Source of the DNA: Xanthomarina spongicola
Lineage (GTDB): Bacteria; Bacteroidota; Bacteroidia; Flavobacteriales; Flavobacteriaceae
DNA length: 64,000 bases
Reading direction: 5' to 3'
Assembly (NCBI RefSeq): GCF_003148645.1
Contig: NZ_QGGP01000001.1
Location: 186,001-250,000, forward strand
Under the pieces are notes generated by a model. It ran no database searches and was not told the DNA's origin. It saw only the letters and a list, made by a program, of their open reading frames with translations. This document shows positions 25,828 to 33,385 of the stretch, one piece after another (positions within the stretch are counted from its first letter, which is position 1; every line of letters starts with the position of its first letter). The position numbers and the translations under genes are program-made.

Positions 25828-27036
25828 TTATTTCGAAAGAAGAATTGACACGGCATTTCCACCAAATCCAACTGCGTTAATTAAGATGTTTTTGATGCGT
25901 TTTGGTTTTACTTCGTCGATATAAGGAACAGAAACAAACTCATTGTATTTTAGCATTAAAATAGCCATTTCTATATTTAACATTCCTGAAGCACCAAGGC
26001 TATGACCAATCTTCCACTTATTAGTTGTCAATGAGGGAGTTTTGTTACAAAATATTTTTTTGATAGCATTAAATTCAGAAATATCTCCTTTTATAGTTCC
26101 TGGAGTATGAGTAACAATAACATCTATTTCGTCTGGATTTAAATCTCCTAAAGCCATCTTCATGGAGCGTTGAAAACAGAGAGCATTTGTTGATAACGAG
26201 GCGTTGTGTTCCAAGATTTCAGTGGCATAACCTATCCCTTTAATTGTTGCTAATGCATTCGGATTTTCACCTTTTTCTAAACAAGCCATAGAAGCAGCTT
26301 CGCTAAGAATCATTGTGTTTTTATTTTTATTTAGATCTAAGGCACGACATGGGTAAGATTCTGGAATGTCTGGTCGAGCGCAGTCGAGACCTATATCAAC
26401 CTCTCGACTGAGCTCTAGGTGACTTAAACTATTTGATTTCGCATAAATTTTAAGAGCTTGCATTTGCGAAATAGTGAATGCTGTTAAAGGCGCTTCGCTA
26501 CCACCAACCAAGAATTTCTTACACATCCCAGAATTAAGCCAAGCAATACCATTTAATAAAGCATGTAGCGCTGTGGAGCAGGTAATAGAATGTGAGATTT
26601 CTGGGCCTTGTGTTTGTAAATCATGAGCTACCCAAGATGAAATATTGCCTAACGTAGTTGTTGGAGAGCTTAATGGTTTTGTTTTGTCTTTTTTAAGAAA
26701 AAACTTATGATGATTTTCAAAAAGCTCTGTTGCTCCTCTTGAAGAACCAATATTAATTCCAAAATCATCGGAAGCTATCCAACCAGCTTGTTTTATGGCT
26801 TCTCTGGATGTATAAATAGCATATAAAACCGAATTGTCTAAAGCCTTATATTTAACGTCTGATGCTCTTAACTTTTTAATTTCAGCTTTTAATTCTGCAG
26901 GTAATTCGGCAACGTAATTATTATCTTTAATTGAAAAATAATGTTGTTTGTTTTTATAAGCTTGCCAAATCTCATCTGTTGTTTTACCAAGGGGAGAAAT
27001 AGTTGCTAAGCTAGTAATGGAAATGGGTTGAATCAT
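25828..27036 (-). CDS. Beta-ketoacyl synthase of the biotin operon
   Basis: The 402-residue protein has the thiolase fold with a Cys-His-His triad: SITCSTALHALLNG (Cys near residue 155), VTHTPGTIKGD (His near 308) and KIGHSLGASGMLNIE (His near 350). It resembles condensing enzymes of the FabF type but is diverged. Its position after bioA suggests a role in making the pimeloyl chain, which is inference. The start MIQPISITSLATISPLG is used because the longer reading MLKQVQHDN is the translation of palindromic element C. A 56-bp palindromic element (26368-26423) is read in frame near residues 205-223. Confidence 0.8.
   Translation of the reverse strand: MIQPISITSLATISPLGKTTDEIWQAYKNKQHYFSIKDNNYVAELPAELKAEIKKLRASDVKYKALDNSVLYAIYTSREAIKQAGWIASDDFGINIGSSRGATELFENHHKFFLKKDKTKPLSSPTTTLGNISSWVAHDLQTQGPEISHSITCSTALHALLNGIAWLNSGMCKKFLVGGSEAPLTAFTISQMQALKIYAKSNSLSHLELSREVDIGLDCARPDIPESYPCRALDLNKNKNTMILSEAASMACLEKGENPNALATIKGIGYATEILEHNASLSTNALCFQRSMKMALGDLNPDEIDVIVTHTPGTIKGDISEFNAIKKIFCNKTPSLTTNKWKIGHSLGASGMLNIEMAILMLKYNEFVSVPYIDEVKPKRIKNILINAVGFGGNAVSILLSK
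26368..26423. repeat. Palindromic element read in frame inside the ketoacyl synthase gene
   Basis: The two arms, 26368-26391 and 26398-26423, share the core GAGCnCAGTCGAGA in inverted orientation with a 6-bp loop. It encodes the stretch LELSREVDIGLDCARPDIP between KIYAKS and YPCRALDLNK. The GTCGAGCGCAGTCGAG core is of a kind often scattered in Bacteroidetes genomes (recalled, not searched). Confidence 0.7.
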
Positions 27037-27042
27037 TTTGTT

Positions 27043-27068
27043 GTCATGCTGAACTTGTTTCAGCATCT
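27043..27068 (+). repeat. Palindromic element copy C (left type), beside GIY-YIG gene
   Basis: Stem 27046-27053 ATGCTGAA with 27059-27066 TTCAGCAT, loop CTTGT, flanks GTC and CT. It ends 6 bp before the GIY-YIG stop codon and begins 7 bp upstream of the ketoacyl synthase ATG. Identical to copy E over 26 bp. Confidence 0.9.
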
Positions 27069-27074
27069 CATTTT

Positions 27075-27356
27075 TTATTGATAACTTAATGTTTTTAAAG
27101 TTGGATTAAACTTTCTAATTAAATTTAATTTCCACTCTTTATGCCAATTTTTCAATTGTTTTTCTCTTGCAATTGCTTGATTAATATCTGTGAATTCTTC
27201 ATAATAGATTAAATCTTTTATATTGTATTTCTTTGTATAGACTGAAGCAACTCCTTCATAATGCTCATATAATCTTTTCGATAAATTAGCAATAACACCT
27301 ATATAGAAAGTGGTTCTATATTTATTTGTTAATATGTAAGTGTAACTTAATTGCAT
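27075..27356 (-). CDS. Small GIY-YIG nuclease-domain protein
   Basis: The 93 residues are a single GIY-YIG domain: YTYILTNKYRTTFYIGVIAN carries the two signature strands (YIL and YIG, residues 7-9 and 18-20), RLYEHYEGVASVYTKKYN has the catalytic-type Arg and a conserved His/Tyr, and EREKQLKNWHKEWK-like AREKQLKNWHKEWK near residue 62 holds the metal-binding Glu. It belongs with the short UPF0213/YhbQ-like group. It lies between bioA and the ketoacyl synthase gene and is bracketed by inverted palindromes 6 bp beyond its stop and 9 bp before its start. It looks like an insertion in the biotin operon; nuclease activity is predicted only. Confidence 0.85.
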   Translation of the reverse strand: MQLSYTYILTNKYRTTFYIGVIANLSKRLYEHYEGVASVYTKKYNIKDLIYYEEFTDINQAIAREKQLKNWHKEWKLNLIRKFNPTLKTLSYQ

Positions 27357-27365
27357 AAATATTAT

Positions 27366-27393
27366 GTGACACTGAAACGAGTTCAGTGTGACG
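27366..27393 (+). repeat. Palindromic element copy D (right type), beside GIY-YIG gene
   Basis: Stem 27369-27376 ACACTGAA with 27382-27389 TTCAGTGT, loop ACGAG, then GACG. The sequence from the GIY-YIG start codon through this element (27354-27378) is repeated exactly at 28777-28801 except at the last loop position region. Confidence 0.9.
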
Positions 27394-27419
27394 TTTCATT
27401 TTATACTGACCTTACAAAT

Positions 27420-28685
27420 TTAAACTATTGACAAAGCTTCTTCAATGGTTTGATACACTTTTTCTAATTGCGAATCTGAAACAACATAAGGTGCTTGAAT
27501 GTAAATGGTATTGCCTAATGGACGAAGAAAAACGCCTTTGTCTAAAAAGAATGAAAAGAGCTTGTCTCTTAAATTTCCATATCGAGCCATTTCTGTATTC
27601 AAATCCAAAGCGAAAATAACACCTAATTGTCTGGTGGATTTTACTTTTGGATGATTTTTGATTCGTAAATTAAAGGCTTCATGTGATGCTTTAATTCTTA
27701 TAATATTATTCTGAATTTCTTCAGATTGTAGCAATTCAATTCCAGCCAAAGCTGCAGTACAAGCTAATGGATTTGCAGAATATGTGTGTCCATGAAATAA
27801 GCCTTTACCTATTTCATCGCTATAAAAAGCATCATAAATTTCTTGCGAACAAGACGTGATTGCCATTGGCATTAAGCCAGCTGTTAAAGCTTTACTCAAA
27901 CATATAATATCTGGTTTGGTTTCCATATAATCTGAAGCATAGTGTTTTCCAGTTTTTCCAAAACCAGTCATCACTTCATCAGCAACAGTAACAATATTGT
28001 TCTTTTCACAAAACTTTAAAATAAGCTCTAAGCCTTCTGCATCATGTATTTTCATAGCTGCTGCTCCTTGAACTAAAGGTTCGTAAACAAAACCTGCTAC
28101 TTGTTGTGTTTCAAGAAGCGATTGTAATGCATTTAAAATAGCTTCGTGATTGGTTCCATTAGGTGTTGGAATTCGCTTAACATCTAAAAAGAAATCTGCA
28201 AATGGTCCATTATAAACCGATAATCCAGACACACTCATAGCCCCAAATGTGTCGCCATGAAATCCATCTTCGAAAGCTATTAACGTGTTCCGTTTTTCAC
28301 CTTTATTAAAATGATATTGCAAAGCCATCTTAATGCCTATCTCAACAGAGGTAGAACCATTATCGCTAAAAAATAATTTATTCTGATTTTTAGGAAGAAT
28401 TTGGATTAAAGCTTCTGATAATTTTATAGCTGGTTCGTGAGTAAAACCCGTAAAAACAACTTGATCGAGTTGTTGCATCTGACTTGAAACTCGACTTGTA
28501 ATAAATTCGTTACAATGGCCATACATACAGGTGTACCAAGACGCAATGGCATCTATATATTCCTTGCCATCTTCGTCTGTTAACACACAACCTTTTGCTT
28601 TTGTTATCGCAATTGTTTCTGGATGCAATTTATGTTGCGTTAATGGATGCCAAAGATGTTTTTTATCTCTTTCTTTTAATGTCAT
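27420..28685 (-). CDS. bioA: Adenosylmethionine-8-amino-7-oxononanoate aminotransferase
   Basis: BioA transfers an amino group from S-adenosylmethionine to KAPA, giving DAPA in biotin synthesis. The 421-residue protein has the class III aminotransferase features: HLWHPLTQHKL at the N-terminus (BioA-specific WHPxTQ), ASWYTCMYGHCN near 47, the acidic VADEVMTGFGKTGK near 240 and the PLP lysine in CLSKALTAGLMPM near 273. A start three codons upstream (28694) overlaps palindromic element E, so MTLKERDKKH is preferred. It lies between bioD and the ketoacyl synthase, with repeat insertions on both sides. Confidence 0.95.
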   Translation of the reverse strand: MTLKERDKKHLWHPLTQHKLHPETIAITKAKGCVLTDEDGKEYIDAIASWYTCMYGHCNEFITSRVSSQMQQLDQVVFTGFTHEPAIKLSEALIQILPKNQNKLFFSDNGSTSVEIGIKMALQYHFNKGEKRNTLIAFEDGFHGDTFGAMSVSGLSVYNGPFADFFLDVKRIPTPNGTNHEAILNALQSLLETQQVAGFVYEPLVQGAAAMKIHDAEGLELILKFCEKNNIVTVADEVMTGFGKTGKHYASDYMETKPDIICLSKALTAGLMPMAITSCSQEIYDAFYSDEIGKGLFHGHTYSANPLACTAALAGIELLQSEEIQNNIIRIKASHEAFNLRIKNHPKVKSTRQLGVIFALDLNTEMARYGNLRDKLFSFFLDKGVFLRPLGNTIYIQAPYVVSDSQLEKVYQTIEEALSIV

Positions 28686-28689
28686 ATGC

Positions 28690-28715
28690 GTCATGCTGAA
28701 CTTGTTTCAGCATCT
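28690..28715 (+). repeat. Palindromic element copy E (left type)
   Basis: Stem 28693-28700 ATGCTGAA with 28706-28713 TTCAGCAT, loop CTTGT; identical to copy C. It sits at the very start of bioA and supplies the upstream in-frame ATG at 28694. Paired with inverted copy F, 73 bp away. Confidence 0.9.
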
Positions 28716-28749
28716 TATTGTTTTGATTTTATTCTTTTGAACTTTCTTT

Positions 28750-28776
28750 AAATTAGTAAAAATGTATTACTAATTT
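28750..28776 (-). repeat. Hairpin between bioD and bioA inside the E-F unit
   Basis: AAATTAGTAA (28750-28759) pairs with TTACTAATTT (28767-28776) around a seven-base loop. No T-run follows in the direction of transcription, so it is not an evident terminator. Confidence 0.6.
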
Positions 28777-28788
28777 CATAAATATTAT

Positions 28789-28816
28789 GTGACACTGAAA
28801 CAAGTTCAGTGCGACG
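28789..28816 (+). repeat. Palindromic element copy F (right type)
   Basis: Stem 28792-28799 ACACTGAA with 28805-28812 TTCAGTGC (one mismatch), loop ACAAG, then GACG. It ends 4 bp from the bioD stop codon. Its upstream flank repeats the one of copy D, including the CAT that is the GIY-YIG start codon there. Confidence 0.88.
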
Positions 28817-28820
28817 AAAA

Positions 28821-29429
28821 TTACAACTTGCTTCGAAATAGTTCTGCATACTCCAAAATCACATTTTTATCAAAATATGGCTCTTCATCTATTCGTCCAA
28901 TAATTGGGGCTTTCGTCATTTTTCTTATGATATCTTCAGTTGTTTTATGTTCTTTCCCACTAAAAATAATAGACACTTGAAAACCTTTTTCTTTCAACAG
29001 ATTTACCGTTAAAAGCGTGTGATTGATGCTTCCTAAATAATGTCTGGAAACCACAACAACATGATGTTCAGGCTTTATAATATCTAAAACCGTTTGCTTA
29101 CTATTAATTGGAACCAACAAACCTCCAGCGCCTTCAATGACCAAATGGTTCTTGGTTTTTGGTTCTATAATTCCTTTTATAGTTATAGCAATGGCATCGA
29201 TATCAGCAGCTGCATGAGGACTCATAGGTGTTTTTAAAGCATAACTATTTGGATGGAATTTTGACTTTTTATTAGACACTAATTTTTCTACTTTTTTAGT
29301 ATCGCAATTATCTAGTTCTCCAGCTTGAATGGGTTTCCAGTAATCTGCTTGAAGTGCTTCAACTATAATAGCAGAAGCTATGGTTTTTCCAACATCTGTA
29401 GAGATTCCTGTAACAAAATAGGTTTTCAT
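28821..29429 (-). CDS. bioD: Dethiobiotin synthetase
   Basis: BioD closes the ureido ring of DAPA with CO2 and ATP to give dethiobiotin. The P-loop-like TGISTDVGKTIASAI (residues 7-21) and the ATP-Mg segment VIEGAGGLLVPIN near 98 are family signatures; KPIQAGELDNCDTKK near 36 carries the substrate lysine. At 202 residues it is a little shorter than the E. coli enzyme (about 225). Its start overlaps the stop of the DUF2007 gene by 4 bp (ATGA type), so translation is coupled. Confidence 0.95.
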   Translation of the reverse strand: MKTYFVTGISTDVGKTIASAIIVEALQADYWKPIQAGELDNCDTKKVEKLVSNKKSKFHPNSYALKTPMSPHAAADIDAIAITIKGIIEPKTKNHLVIEGAGGLLVPINSKQTVLDIIKPEHHVVVVSRHYLGSINHTLLTVNLLKEKGFQVSIIFSGKEHKTTEDIIRKMTKAPIIGRIDEEPYFDKNVILEYAELFRSKL

Positions 29430-29839
29430 TTTAAATCGAATTCGGTTTGGCAGGCTTCACATCGATACTTATGTCTGGTATAAAATGGAAGCGATGAAAA
29501 TAAGACTCCAAAAATAAACCATATTAATGATTTGGCATCTTTAATTGTAGAAAAGAGTTCTATTTTTTCGCTTTTGCAGTTTGGACAATTTATAGAATTC
29601 CCTTCGTCGTCTATAGAATATTTTCTAATGGATTCTAAAATTTCTATAGCTTCGTCACTTTGTTCTAATAATACTTTTAATTTAACGCCTCCAATGGCAT
29701 TACTTACTAACGGATCTGTGTCGATTGTTAAATTATCGGAAAGGAAAACTTCAATCCCTTCGGCCTCAAGACGACCTTTAATAATTTGTGCCTCAGAAGA
29801 ATACTGAAATCTGGCAATGGTTTTAAATGTGTCTGTCAT
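29426..29839 (-). CDS. DUF2007-domain protein with C-terminal zinc ribbon
   Basis: The 137-residue protein has an N-terminal DUF2007-type domain (about 5-70: TIARFQYSSEAQIIKGRLEA, then the typical IGGVKLKVLLEQSDEAIEIL) linked to a zinc-ribbon-like part with CPNC near 85 and CEAC near 129, enclosing a hydrophobic segment (LIWFIFGVLFSSLPFY). DUF2007 proteins are called putative signal-transducing proteins; no activity is known. It overlaps bioD by 4 bp and bioF by 4 bp, so it is embedded in the biotin operon, but no biotin role can be claimed. Confidence 0.75.
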   Translation of the reverse strand: MTDTFKTIARFQYSSEAQIIKGRLEAEGIEVFLSDNLTIDTDPLVSNAIGGVKLKVLLEQSDEAIEILESIRKYSIDDEGNSINCPNCKSEKIELFSTIKDAKSLIWFIFGVLFSSLPFYTRHKYRCEACQTEFDLK

Positions 29840-30981
29840 ATCTTTAAAAGTGAGGCTAATAACTGTAAAATATCTTTTATTTCTTTTTCTGAATTAAAGC
29901 TATGTAAGCAAAAACGCAAGCGTTCTTCTCCTGCTGGAACTGTTGGCGAAAGAATAGGTTTAACATCGAATCCTTTTTTTAAGAGTTGGTTTGAAAGAGC
30001 TTTTACATTTTCGTTCCCAGAAACCAAACAACATTGAATTGCTGAATTGCTGTTTATAAAATGATGCTGAATCTTATTTTTAATAATCTCAGCTTTAAAA
30101 AAGGTAATGTTATTATGTAATTTCGATATTTCGTGTGTTTTGGGCAATTCCATATAAACAGACTTGATTGTCATTAACGTATGTGGAGGAAGTGCTGTGG
30201 TGTAAATAAACGAACGTGCAAAATTCACCAAGTATTCCGTAAGTTCTTTGCTTCCTAAGATAGCTGCTCCATGACTTCCAAGTGCTTTTCCAAAAGTTAT
30301 TAATCTAGCAAACACTTGGTTTTCTAATCCTAATTCTTGAATTAAGCCTACACCTTTTTCGCCAAAAACGCCTGTGGCATGTGCTTCATCTATTACAACA
30401 AAAGCTTTATACTTTTTACTAATATTTATTAAAGAAACTAAATTTGGAGAATCGCCATCCATGGAAAACACGGATTCTGTAACAATATATATTACAGATT
30501 CGTCATGCTGAACTCGTTTCAGCATCTCATCCAGATGATCTAAATTATTATGCTTAAACTTATATGATTTTGCATGACTCATGGTGATGCCATCTCTTAT
30601 GGATGCATGAATGTATTCGTCGTATAAAATAATATCACCACGTTGTGGAACCGATGAAAAGAATCCTAAATTAGCATTGTAACCAGAATTAAATATTAAA
30701 GAAGACTCGCAATTGTGAAACTCGCAAAGCATGGCTTCAACTTCATTATAAAACTCATAATTTCCTGACAATAAACGAGATCCAGTGGAACCATTTCTAT
30801 GCAAATTATGTGATTCTAAATAATGATGCGTCATGTCGAAAATTTCTTTAGAATTTGAAAATCCTAAATAATCGTTAGACGAAAAATCTATCAAATCATG
30901 TTCTGTGCCTAATTGACGTAACATGTTTTGTGCTTTACGTTGGTTGATTTTTTCTTGTAGTTTTTTAGGAAAGTTGTTCAT
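29836..30981 (-). CDS. bioF: 8-amino-7-oxononanoate synthase
   Basis: BioF condenses pimeloyl thioester with alanine to KAPA, using PLP. Family markers are DLIDFSSNDYLGFSNSKE near residue 30, HRNGSTGSRLLSGNYEFYNE near 57 (substrate and PLP contacts), ESVFSMDGDSP near 170, VIDEAHATGVFGEKG near 197 (PLP Asp and His) and the PLP lysine in ITFGKALGSHGAAIL near 230. Length 381 is normal. Unusually, palindromic element G (30502-30527) is part of the reading frame and encodes EMLKRVQHDE in the segment before the ESVFSMDG motif. It overlaps its upstream neighbour by 17 bp. Confidence 0.95.
   Translation of the reverse strand: MNNFPKKLQEKINQRKAQNMLRQLGTEHDLIDFSSNDYLGFSNSKEIFDMTHHYLESHNLHRNGSTGSRLLSGNYEFYNEVEAMLCEFHNCESSLIFNSGYNANLGFFSSVPQRGDIILYDEYIHASIRDGITMSHAKSYKFKHNNLDHLDEMLKRVQHDESVIYIVTESVFSMDGDSPNLVSLINISKKYKAFVVIDEAHATGVFGEKGVGLIQELGLENQVFARLITFGKALGSHGAAILGSKELTEYLVNFARSFIYTTALPPHTLMTIKSVYMELPKTHEISKLHNNITFFKAEIIKNKIQHHFINSNSAIQCCLVSGNENVKALSNQLLKKGFDVKPILSPTVPAGEERLRFCLHSFNSEKEIKDILQLLASLLKI
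30502..30527 (+). repeat. Palindromic element copy G (left type) inside bioF
   Basis: Stem 30505-30512 ATGCTGAA with 30518-30525 TTCAGCAT, loop CTCGT, flanks GTC and CT. It differs from copies C and E by one loop base and lies wholly inside the bioF reading frame. Confidence 0.9.
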
Positions 30982-31510
30982 TTATTTTGCTTTTCCATTC
31001 GTTTTTATCAATCCATTTGCTTTCATTTGGAACAGTTGCATCTAATAAATCTATATTCAGTTTTTCAGATATATTATAACCTATTTTAAATGCATCCATA
31101 TAATCATCCCTTTCATAAAGCTCTATATGTTTCACTCTTTCATACCAAAGGTTCACTTCAAATACAGTGCTGCCGTCTGATTTCGGTCTAAGAAATACAG
31201 AAACATATTCTGAGTTTTTTATTGGTTGCCATCTCCCAATTTTTATTGGGCCAACCTCATAAGATGCTTTTATTTTTAACTTTTTTAAATCTAAGTATAC
31301 TCTTTTTTGCGAGCAAAATGTTGTTCCTAATAAAAACAATATTAAAATTAATTCAATGTTTCCTGCTAATCTCTTGCCTTTATTCTCTAGGTCTATATTT
31401 TGAAATAACATGACAATAAAAGCTAAGCTCAAAGTGAACAATGCTGCCGCAATAATTAATTGCCAATAAGGTCTATTGCTTTCAGAAATAATAATGTTCT
31501 CATTATTCAT
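30965..31510 (-). CDS. Membrane protein of unknown function at the head of the biotin operon
   Basis: I do not recognise a family. The 181 residues have two hydrophobic helices near the N-terminus (about 17-37, LIIAAALFTLSLAFIVMLF, and about 49-65) and a soluble C-terminal half with a beta-rich pattern (GPIKIGRWQPIKNSEYVSVF) like a small PH-type domain, which is only a guess. Its 3' end overlaps the bioF start by 17 bp, so it is very likely translated from the same message. A promoter match lies only 4 bp upstream of the ATG, which leaves either the promoter or the start uncertain. Confidence 0.7.
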   Translation of the reverse strand: MNNENIIISESNRPYWQLIIAAALFTLSLAFIVMLFQNIDLENKGKRLAGNIELILILFLLGTTFCSQKRVYLDLKKLKIKASYEVGPIKIGRWQPIKNSEYVSVFLRPKSDGSTVFEVNLWYERVKHIELYERDDYMDAFKIGYNISEKLNIDLLDATVPNESKWIDKNEWKSKINEQLS

Positions 31511-31514
31511 ATAT

Positions 31515-31546
31515 CAAATATAACTAATGAGATTTGTTTTAATCAA
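31515..31546 (-). promoter_or_regulatory. Possible promoter of the biotin operon (TTG-N21-TATATTTG)
   Basis: On the minus strand TTG (31546-31544) and TATATTTG (31522-31515) are 21 bp apart. The box is only 4 bp from the ATG at 31510, so the transcript would be almost leaderless or this match is fortuitous. Confidence 0.4.
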
Positions 31547-31592
31547 CAATAAAACAGTAAAAGCAGTATATTAGAGCCTTAAATTTACTTCC

Positions 31593-33383
31593 ATGCAAAA
31601 ATTTCAATTACTCTTAATAATATTCCTTTTTTCAATTCTAGTGAATGCTCAAGTGTCTTCAAAATATGATATTTCATTTGAAAACGCTATACATCATGAA
31701 GCTAGTATTCAAGTAACATTTACTGATTTAAAATCAGATGAGGTAGAGTTTAGAATGAGTCGTTCGTCCCCTGGACGCTATGCCATACACGAGTTTGCAA
31801 AAAATGTCTATAACGTAAAAGTAACTGATGGCAAAGGAAACTTATTAAAAATAACTCGTCCAAATCCATATGCATGGTACGTTTCTGGACACGATGGAAC
31901 TATAAAAGTTAGTTATACTTTATTTGCAAATCATGGAGATGGAACCTATGCACAAATAGATGAAACTCATGCGCATTTAAACATGCCAGCTACGTTTATG
32001 TATGTTCCTGAGTTGTCTGAAAACGAAATGGAAATCACTTTTAATGTTCGAGAAGATTTAAATTGGAAAGTGGCAACACAATTAAAACATCTTGAAGACA
32101 ATACATACTATGCAAAAAACCTGCAATATTTTATGGATAGTCCTACAGAAATCACCAACTATAGAACGCGTTCTTTTCAAGTAGATAATCAAATTGTTAA
32201 ATTAATACTTCACGATGATGCAGCTACTAATGAAGATTTAGACACTTATTTCGACCATATTAAAAAAGTAGTGCTTCAACAAAAAGCTATTTATGGCGAA
32301 TTACCAGTTTTCGATTATGGTGAATACACTTTTCTAGCGTGTTATATGCCAAATGCTACTGGAGATGGCATGGAACATAGGAACTCCACTTATTTGGTAA
32401 GCACTAGAAGTTTAGCAAAAGGGGGAATAAATCAAAATATAGGGACTGCTTCTCATGAATTTTTTCACTGTTGGAATGTTGAACGTATTCGTCCTAAAAG
32501 CTTGGAGCCCTTTAATTTTGAAGAAGCTAATATGAGTGGTGAACTTTGGTTTGCTGAAGGTTTTACTAGCTATTACGACGATTTAACCTTGTGTCGTGCA
32601 GGAATTATTTCGCAACCAAATTACATAACTGGATTAACAGGCGCTTTTAATTATGTGTGGAATTCTCCAGGTCGAGATTTTTTTAATCCAATAGAAATGA
32701 GCTATCAAGCTCCTTTTGTTGATGCAGCCAAATCGGTTGATGAAACCAATCGAGAAAACACCTTTATTTCTTATTATTCTTATGGAAGTATGTTGGGTCT
32801 GGCTTTGGATTTATCTTTAAGGGAAAAAGGCTTGAGCCTTGACGATTATATGAAACTGGTTTGGCAAACCTATGGAAAAACTAAAACGTTTTATACAATT
32901 GCAAACTTAAACGAAACGCTAAATGCATATGCTGGTAAAGACTTCGGAAACCATTTCTTTAACAACTATATTTATAAAAGTGGGATGCCAGATTTTAAAC
33001 GTTTATTTGAAACCGTTGGTGTCAACTTGAGTAACGATAACTCAAAAGTAGATTTAGGTGTTTATGTAAGACATGGGAAATTAATGAATAACCCTAGGAT
33101 AAATTCATCTGCATATAATGCTGGACTTCAAAAAGGCGATAAACTAATAAAAGTTGGTGCTACTGAAATTAATGAAGATATAGATTTAAACGAACTTCTT
33201 ACATCCTATAAAGTGAACGACACTGTTGACATAGTTTTTGAACGATTTGGAGAAACAAAAACAAGCACGATAACACTTCAGGTTGATACGTCTTATACCA
33301 TTTCTTTAATGGAAAGTGATAAAAAACCTTTAGATAAAAATTTGAAAACTAATAGAGAAAATTGGTTGCAGGCTAAGGAATAA
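31593..33383 (+). CDS. M61-family glycyl aminopeptidase with PDZ domain
   Basis: The 596-residue protein has a signal peptide (LFSILVNAQ), an N-terminal M61 domain, the zinc-binding motif SHEFFHCWNVERIRP (HExxH, about residues 289-303), the downstream Glu in ELWFAEGFTSYYDDL near 315, and a C-terminal PDZ-like domain (about 490-560, SSAYNAGLQKGDKLIKVGAT). M61 peptidases cleave N-terminal glycine and acidic residues from peptides; a periplasmic site is inferred from the signal peptide. It is a single gene, ending 2 bp before the convergent polymerase IV gene. Confidence 0.88.
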   Translation: MQKFQLLLIIFLFSILVNAQVSSKYDISFENAIHHEASIQVTFTDLKSDEVEFRMSRSSPGRYAIHEFAKNVYNVKVTDGKGNLLKITRPNPYAWYVSGHDGTIKVSYTLFANHGDGTYAQIDETHAHLNMPATFMYVPELSENEMEITFNVREDLNWKVATQLKHLEDNTYYAKNLQYFMDSPTEITNYRTRSFQVDNQIVKLILHDDAATNEDLDTYFDHIKKVVLQQKAIYGELPVFDYGEYTFLACYMPNATGDGMEHRNSTYLVSTRSLAKGGINQNIGTASHEFFHCWNVERIRPKSLEPFNFEEANMSGELWFAEGFTSYYDDLTLCRAGIISQPNYITGLTGAFNYVWNSPGRDFFNPIEMSYQAPFVDAAKSVDETNRENTFISYYSYGSMLGLALDLSLREKGLSLDDYMKLVWQTYGKTKTFYTIANLNETLNAYAGKDFGNHFFNNYIYKSGMPDFKRLFETVGVNLSNDNSKVDLGVYVRHGKLMNNPRINSSAYNAGLQKGDKLIKVGATEINEDIDLNELLTSYKVNDTVDIVFERFGETKTSTITLQVDTSYTISLMESDKKPLDKNLKTNRENWLQAKE

Positions 33384-33385
33384 GC

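Noticed and set aside
27037-27066. N-terminal extension MLKQVQHDN of the ketoacyl synthase
   Set aside because: It is the translation of palindromic element C; the family-like N-terminus starts at MIQPIS (27036).
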